A stretch of DNA of 8,998 nucleotides from Candidatus Nitrosopumilus sp. (GTDB lineage Archaea; Thermoproteota; Nitrososphaeria; Nitrososphaerales; Nitrosopumilaceae), in assembly GCA_022758935.1 (NCBI GenBank), contig JAEMQG010000155.1, positions 1 to 8,998 on the forward strand. Direction: 5' to 3'. Positions within the stretch are counted from its first letter, which is position 1. Each line of letters begins with the position of its first letter. The position numbers were made by a program, and so were the translations under genes. Of this stretch, positions 6,298 to 8,998 are shown in pieces. The notes under the pieces were generated by a model, which had not been told where the DNA came from, did not search any database, and saw only the letters and a list, made by a program, of their open reading frames with translations.

Positions 6298-6654
6298 CTA
6301 TTTTTTTGATTTTCGTCTGCTACCCATCTTAAATTCTTGTGATTTTTGTCTTTTTCTTTGTTGTTCTAGATTTAAAATTAAATATGTTTTTCCTGCCTCA
6401 CATAATTTCATTTCTCCCGTAAATTCATCATGAATTGATTCCATAGTGCCATCTGTCAATAGTCCACCGACAATTTCCCAAGCTTTGTCTTGCGGTATCT
6501 CAAATTTGTATGACAATGTTGATACTTTAGTATAGTAACCATTTTTTGAATTTCGTAAAATAAAGTCTCTGATTCTATCTTCTAATGTTTGTGTCTTTTC
6601 TCGTGATTTGCTACCATCTGATCTTCGAAATGTTCTTTTGTTTTCTGGCACCAT
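6298..6654 (-). CDS. Winged-helix DNA-binding protein with basic tails
   Basis: This 118-residue protein opens with a basic stretch (residues 6-20, KRTFRRSDGSKSREK). It then shows a winged-helix pattern: helix 1 about 24-36 (LEDRIRDFILRNS), helices 2-3 about 43-66 (VSTLSYKFEIPQDKAWEIVGGLL) and a beta wing about 70-84 (TMESIHDEFTGEMKL), followed by a closing helix and a Lys/Arg-rich tail (100-118). The charge distribution suggests sequence-tolerant DNA binding in the cytoplasm, as a regulator or chromatin-associated protein; no partner is shown. The start is ATG at 6654, with CCTAAAATAG at 6672-6681 as its likely promoter. It is divergent from the secreted-protein gene at 6852, with 197 bp between, so it could regulate that gene; this is inference. 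Confidence 0.75.
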   Translation of the reverse strand: MVPENKRTFRRSDGSKSREKTQTLEDRIRDFILRNSKNGYYTKVSTLSYKFEIPQDKAWEIVGGLLTDGTMESIHDEFTGEMKLCEAGKTYLILNLEQQRKRQKSQEFKMGSRRKSKK

Positions 6655-6821
6655 TTTTTTATAAGTTGCTGCTATTTTAGGACTTTGAACACAAATTAAA
6701 GATATTTTTAGAATTCGTCACATGATCACGCTCTGAAGTAAAAAACAGAATGGATGGAAGGAGCTGGAGTGTATCTAGTAAAGTTTCAGAAGTAACAATG
6801 ATTAGATTCTAAATTCTAAAT

Positions 6822-6827
6822 CCTTAA
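6822..6827 (+). promoter_or_regulatory. CCTTAA promoter box of the secreted protein gene
   Basis: CCTTAA followed by GTATTAAAATC lies exactly 24 nt before the TTG at 6852, the position of BRE/TATA in a leaderless transcript. It supports the TTG start, which is the only standard start after the upstream stop codon TAA at 6840-6842. Confidence 0.55.
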
Positions 6828-6851
6828 GTATTAAAATCATAAATTTTTGTA

Positions 6852-7946
6852 TTGTTAAAAACCACACTCTGTCTAATTTTGACATTTCTATTTTCTGCAT
6901 CAATAATATCTACATCGGAAATCTATGCCAACAGTTCAAACATTCCAGATGTGACAAATAATTACGCAAAATGGTGGTCAGATGGTCAAATTGGGGAATC
7001 GGGTCATATTTCATCCATACAGTATTTGGTTAGTTGTGGAACTATCTCAATTCCAATTACCGAAGCGGTTGCTACGAATGTAAAAATTCTTGATCTAGAT
7101 AAAACTTCATCAGTTACTGTTTTGATGAAAAGAGAATCTTTTGGTACAATTACCAGATTATCATTTGATCGTAGCGGCGGAGATCGCACACCCCCATCAT
7201 TTAAGACAACTTTTGAAAAAACTGAATTCCCGCTTACTATTAACGGAACCAACTACAGTTTAGATCATCTAAATAATTCGTCAGCAATAAAAGTTGAAAC
7301 ACGAAAACCACTAAAACTACAAATTCGAATGTATGAAAATGAAGGAACAGATAATATCCAACATGTTACTCTATATCTTAACCAACACGGATACAGAATA
7401 CTAAACAACCTGACAGAAACTGATGTTACTTTTGAAAAAGGAAAAACTACACAGATTACAGACCCCAACAACTTGATTGAATATGCAATAATTACACATA
7501 GTATACAAGGGAACAAAGACGTCTTTGAATTTGAATTGAAATTTTCAAAGGAAATAAACACATCAGATTTACTTTTTAGAATTTGGGACACAGAGAGAAA
7601 TAGTGTTGATCTGCATATTCCAGGAATACTAATTGTTGTGGATTCATCACCATCATCAGAAAATGGGGGGAATGATGCTGTACAAGAATCTATTGCAAAA
7701 TCAAACGATGCTGAAGAAAATGATCAAATCTTCTCAGCAAAAATATTTAACCACTGGGCAGGATTTTCAGGTATCACTATTTCTGATGAGGAATTTTTAA
7801 ACCATTTAGAAATTAAAGGTAAGCACATTCCCAATTGGATTAAACAGTATAATGCAAAATGGATACATGATGAGAAGTTAACACAGTATGATCTTGTAAT
7901 AACTTTGAAGAACTTGGAAAGTAGAGGAATTCTTAACTCTCCTTGA
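6852..7946 (+). CDS. Secreted thaumarchaeal protein with terminal 'IP...AKW' modules
   Basis: The 364-residue protein begins with a Sec-type signal peptide: hydrophobic core TLCLILTFLFSASII, likely cleavage after ...SEIYA at about residue 26. Residues 31-65 carry IPDVTNNYAKWWSDGQIGES followed by ISSIQYLVSCGTI. This module recurs in exported proteins of ammonia-oxidising archaea. A diverged copy stands at the C-terminus, residues 326-361 (IPNWIKQYNAKW...LVITLKNLESRGIL). Between them lies a beta-rich region of about 200 residues with many N-x-S/T sites, then a Ser/Asn/Glu-rich linker (about 268-290). There is no C-terminal membrane anchor, so it is probably released or bound at the surface. The start codon is TTG. 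Antisense frames at 7004-7591 are shadows. The ligand or role is unknown. Confidence 0.88.
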   Translation: MLKTTLCLILTFLFSASIISTSEIYANSSNIPDVTNNYAKWWSDGQIGESGHISSIQYLVSCGTISIPITEAVATNVKILDLDKTSSVTVLMKRESFGTITRLSFDRSGGDRTPPSFKTTFEKTEFPLTINGTNYSLDHLNNSSAIKVETRKPLKLQIRMYENEGTDNIQHVTLYLNQHGYRILNNLTETDVTFEKGKTTQITDPNNLIEYAIITHSIQGNKDVFEFELKFSKEINTSDLLFRIWDTERNSVDLHIPGILIVVDSSPSSENGGNDAVQESIAKSNDAEENDQIFSAKIFNHWAGFSGITISDEEFLNHLEIKGKHIPNWIKQYNAKWIHDEKLTQYDLVITLKNLESRGILNSP

Positions 7947-7999
7947 TTTTCTAAACTTATTTTGTTCCTACTATTAAAGAAATGTTTGAGGAAGATTGA

Positions 8000-8095
8000 C
8001 TAGTCAATCATGAGTATTTTATGACACTTGCAAAAACAATTAGAATGAATCATATCATGAGAATTTCTATATTCGCATTCTTTCGTATGTTCCAT
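8000..8095 (-). CDS. 31-aa Cys/His-rich microprotein
   Basis: ATG at 8095 to TAG at 8000 encodes 31 residues with C7, H13, H17 and a dense C20-F-C22-K-C24-H25 cluster. That is seven potential metal ligands in 19 residues. A CCTTAA box 29 nt upstream matches other promoters here. It converges on the secreted-protein gene with 53 bp between the stops. The ligand density is hard to obtain by chance in DNA this AT-rich. Zinc or copper binding is plausible; no family is recognised. Confidence 0.55.
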   Translation of the reverse strand: MEHTKECEYRNSHDMIHSNCFCKCHKILMID

Positions 8096-8124
8096 TAATT
8101 ATTTGATTTTAAATTTTTTAACAC

Positions 8125-8130
8125 TTAAGG
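8125..8130 (-). promoter_or_regulatory. CCTTAA promoter box of the 31-aa gene
   Basis: CCTTAA followed by GTGTTAAAAA lies 29 nt before the ATG at 8095, a few bases farther than the other examples. The spacing allows a leader of about five bases or none. Confidence 0.4.
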
Positions 8131-8270
8131 ATTTGTATTACTTTTAGAGAAATTATTATTCCTACAACATACCCAATAAATTTTGAATTCTCACACTATA
8201 TGTATCGTTATTTAATTTAAAAATAAAATATTAAAATCAACGGAAAAAAGAATTTGAAAGAAAAAAAATT

Positions 8271-8299
8271 GCTTCAAAAGTTTATTTCTTTTTTGAAGC
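8271..8299 (-). terminator. Intrinsic-type terminator overlapping the end of the Lys/Ala peptide gene
   Basis: On the minus strand GCTTCAAAA (8299-8291) pairs perfectly with TTTTGAAGC (8279-8271) over an 11-nt loop. Two A residues and a run of eight T follow (down to 8261). The first arm is also coding sequence (Ala-Ser-Lys) and the stop codon lies in the loop. A stem plus U-tract is an efficient archaeal and bacterial termination signal. Confidence 0.7.
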
Positions 8300-8338
8300 T
8301 TTTTTTGCTGCTGGTTTTTTTGCTGCTGCTTTAGCCAT
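8282..8338 (-). CDS. 18-residue Lys/Ala-rich basic peptide (histone H1-tail-like)
   Basis: ATG at 8338 to TAA at 8282 encodes MAKAAAKKPAAKKASKKK: eight Lys, seven Ala, one Pro, one Ser. The AKKPAAKK pattern is that of histone H1 C-terminal tails and bacterial H1-like nucleoid proteins, so DNA or RNA binding is the obvious inference. Use of GCA/GCT alanine codons in AT-rich DNA, a clean start and stop, and its own terminator (8271-8299) argue that the frame is used. Upstream, GGATATTCC sits at 24-32 nt as a weak TATA candidate. It is too short for a folded domain. It could also be a remnant of a longer gene, but nothing upstream in frame supports that. Confidence 0.6.
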   Translation of the reverse strand: MAKAAAKKPAAKKASKKK

Positions 8339-8428
8339 AATTGATGATACTGTTTAAGTGGAATATCCAGCGATGATGTAAGAAAATTAGACTAAATGAG
8401 TATTGATCGGAACAGAATGTTAGACCTT

Positions 8429-8442
8429 TTTTGACGTCAAAA
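8429..8442. promoter_or_regulatory. 14-bp perfect palindrome, possible operator
   Basis: TTTTGACGTCAAAA is fully self-complementary. It lies between the divergent Lys/Ala peptide gene and the isomerase fragment, 15 bp before the latter's open frame begins. Dimeric winged-helix regulators bind such sites; no regulator is implied by the neighbours. Confidence 0.4.
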
Positions 8443-8456
8443 TGATCGATGTATAA

Positions 8457-8998
8457 TTAAAATTGATTTTTTTATTTGTCTCAACATATGCTTTAAGCTC
8501 GACGGTCTTACCGATCGTGAAAGATTTAAGTATACCCATTATAGTCTTAAATTTACAGCCGGTTCCGGCAATTGACTATGATAAGTTTAACAGTCTAGGA
8601 GATCGTGGGCTAATGACTGGCGAATGGTTGGCTCATTGCCAGGCATGTGCGGTTCCGGAGATTGCGTGTGTTTTAAAAAAGACAAATTCCCGGTTCAAAA
8701 TTATTACGGGAACACTTCATGATACGGTTAGTTGGAATGAGATACGTGAATGGGTGGCTGCTATTCGTGTAATCGAGGCTCTTAAAACCACAAGTATAGG
8801 TGTGCTAGGGCATTATTATTGTGGGATGTTGGACGTGTATAGTGATTTAGCAAGGTTATCTGCAGTTTTTGGTTGTCACTTTGAATTATTAGAGATGTGT
8901 GAGCTTGCCCGAATCCGGAAATCTATTTCAGATCAACAAGTGAAATTAAAATTGGAACAATTCAACCGAGAGTTTGCAGTTTCTCCAGAATGCGAACA
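8457..8998 (+). pseudogene. L-arabinose isomerase-family protein, N-terminus missing, runs off the window
   Basis: The frame is open for 180 codons from just after TAA at 8454-8456 to the right edge. It reads as the sugar-isomerase family of AraA (COG2160-like): STYALSSTVLP, IVLNLQPVPAIDYDKFNSLG, DRGLMTGEWLAHCQACAVPE, ITGTLHD, GHYYCGMLDVYSDLARLSAV and GCHFELLEMCEL follow one another in family order. The metal-binding catalytic residues of AraA lie farther on, outside the window. The family normally has several tens of residues before the first recognisable segment. Here stops in all three frames at 8421-8460 close the upstream DNA, and only TTG 8463 or GTG 8517 could start the frame. It is therefore likely truncated at its 5' end by insertion, rearrangement or misassembly. 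By hand count GC is 28/60 at 8581-8640 against 15/60 at 8161-8220, which suggests transfer from elsewhere. Family assignment is strong; functional status is open. Confidence 0.8.

Noticed and set aside
6750..6812. Plus-strand 20-codon frame between divergent genes
   Set aside because: Short, no motif, and it lies within the promoter region of the secreted protein gene.
7004..7591. Two antisense frames of 82 and 108 codons
   Set aside because: Shadows of the secreted protein gene on the plus strand, which has a signal peptide and lineage-typical modules.

Overview
The window looks like chromosomal DNA of an ammonia-oxidising archaeon (Nitrososphaerota/Thaumarchaeota, Nitrosopumilus/Nitrosarchaeum-like). 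The grounds are very AT-rich DNA, mostly lone genes, TATA-like boxes at the spacing of leaderless transcripts, several TTG/GTG starts, many very small Cys/His-rich proteins, and a secreted protein with the 'IP...AKWW...DG' motif familiar from this phylum. This is inferred from content; no rRNA or other marker gene is present.

Layout. Bases 1-1172 (minus): N-terminal ~390 codons of a type II NADH dehydrogenase-like flavoprotein that starts with a canonical C2H2 zinc finger. 1469-1699 (plus): small CxxC/CxxC protein. 1915-2732 (minus): a 48-aa zinc-binding microprotein, a 116-aa zinc-ribbon protein and a two-helix membrane protein. 2733-3287: non-coding, with inverted repeats and four perfect copies of a 16-bp tandem repeat. 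3288-3761 and 4237-4569 (minus): two unrecognised proteins. 4805-5236 (minus): UspA-type stress protein followed by a long 3' hairpin. 5397-5723 (minus): a zinc-finger-like gene cut by one in-frame TGA. 5997-6150 (minus): weak overlapping micro-ORFs. 6298-6654 (minus): winged-helix protein with basic tails. 6852-7946 (plus): secreted thaumarchaeal protein. 8000-8095 (minus): 31-aa Cys/His protein. 8282-8338 (minus): 18-residue Lys/Ala-rich peptide with an intrinsic-type terminator that overlaps its coding end. 8457-8998 (plus): L-arabinose isomerase-family sequence lacking its N-terminus and running off the window, with visibly higher GC than its surroundings.

Most genes are separated by their own promoter-like elements, so operons are not the rule here. 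A recurring CCTTAA box lies 24-29 nt before the start codon of five genes, exactly 24 nt in three of them, two of which use TTG. The best leads are the zinc-finger/NADH dehydrogenase fusion, the nonsense-interrupted zinc-finger gene, the Lys/Ala microprotein with its overlapping terminator, and the truncated isomerase at a possible insertion boundary.
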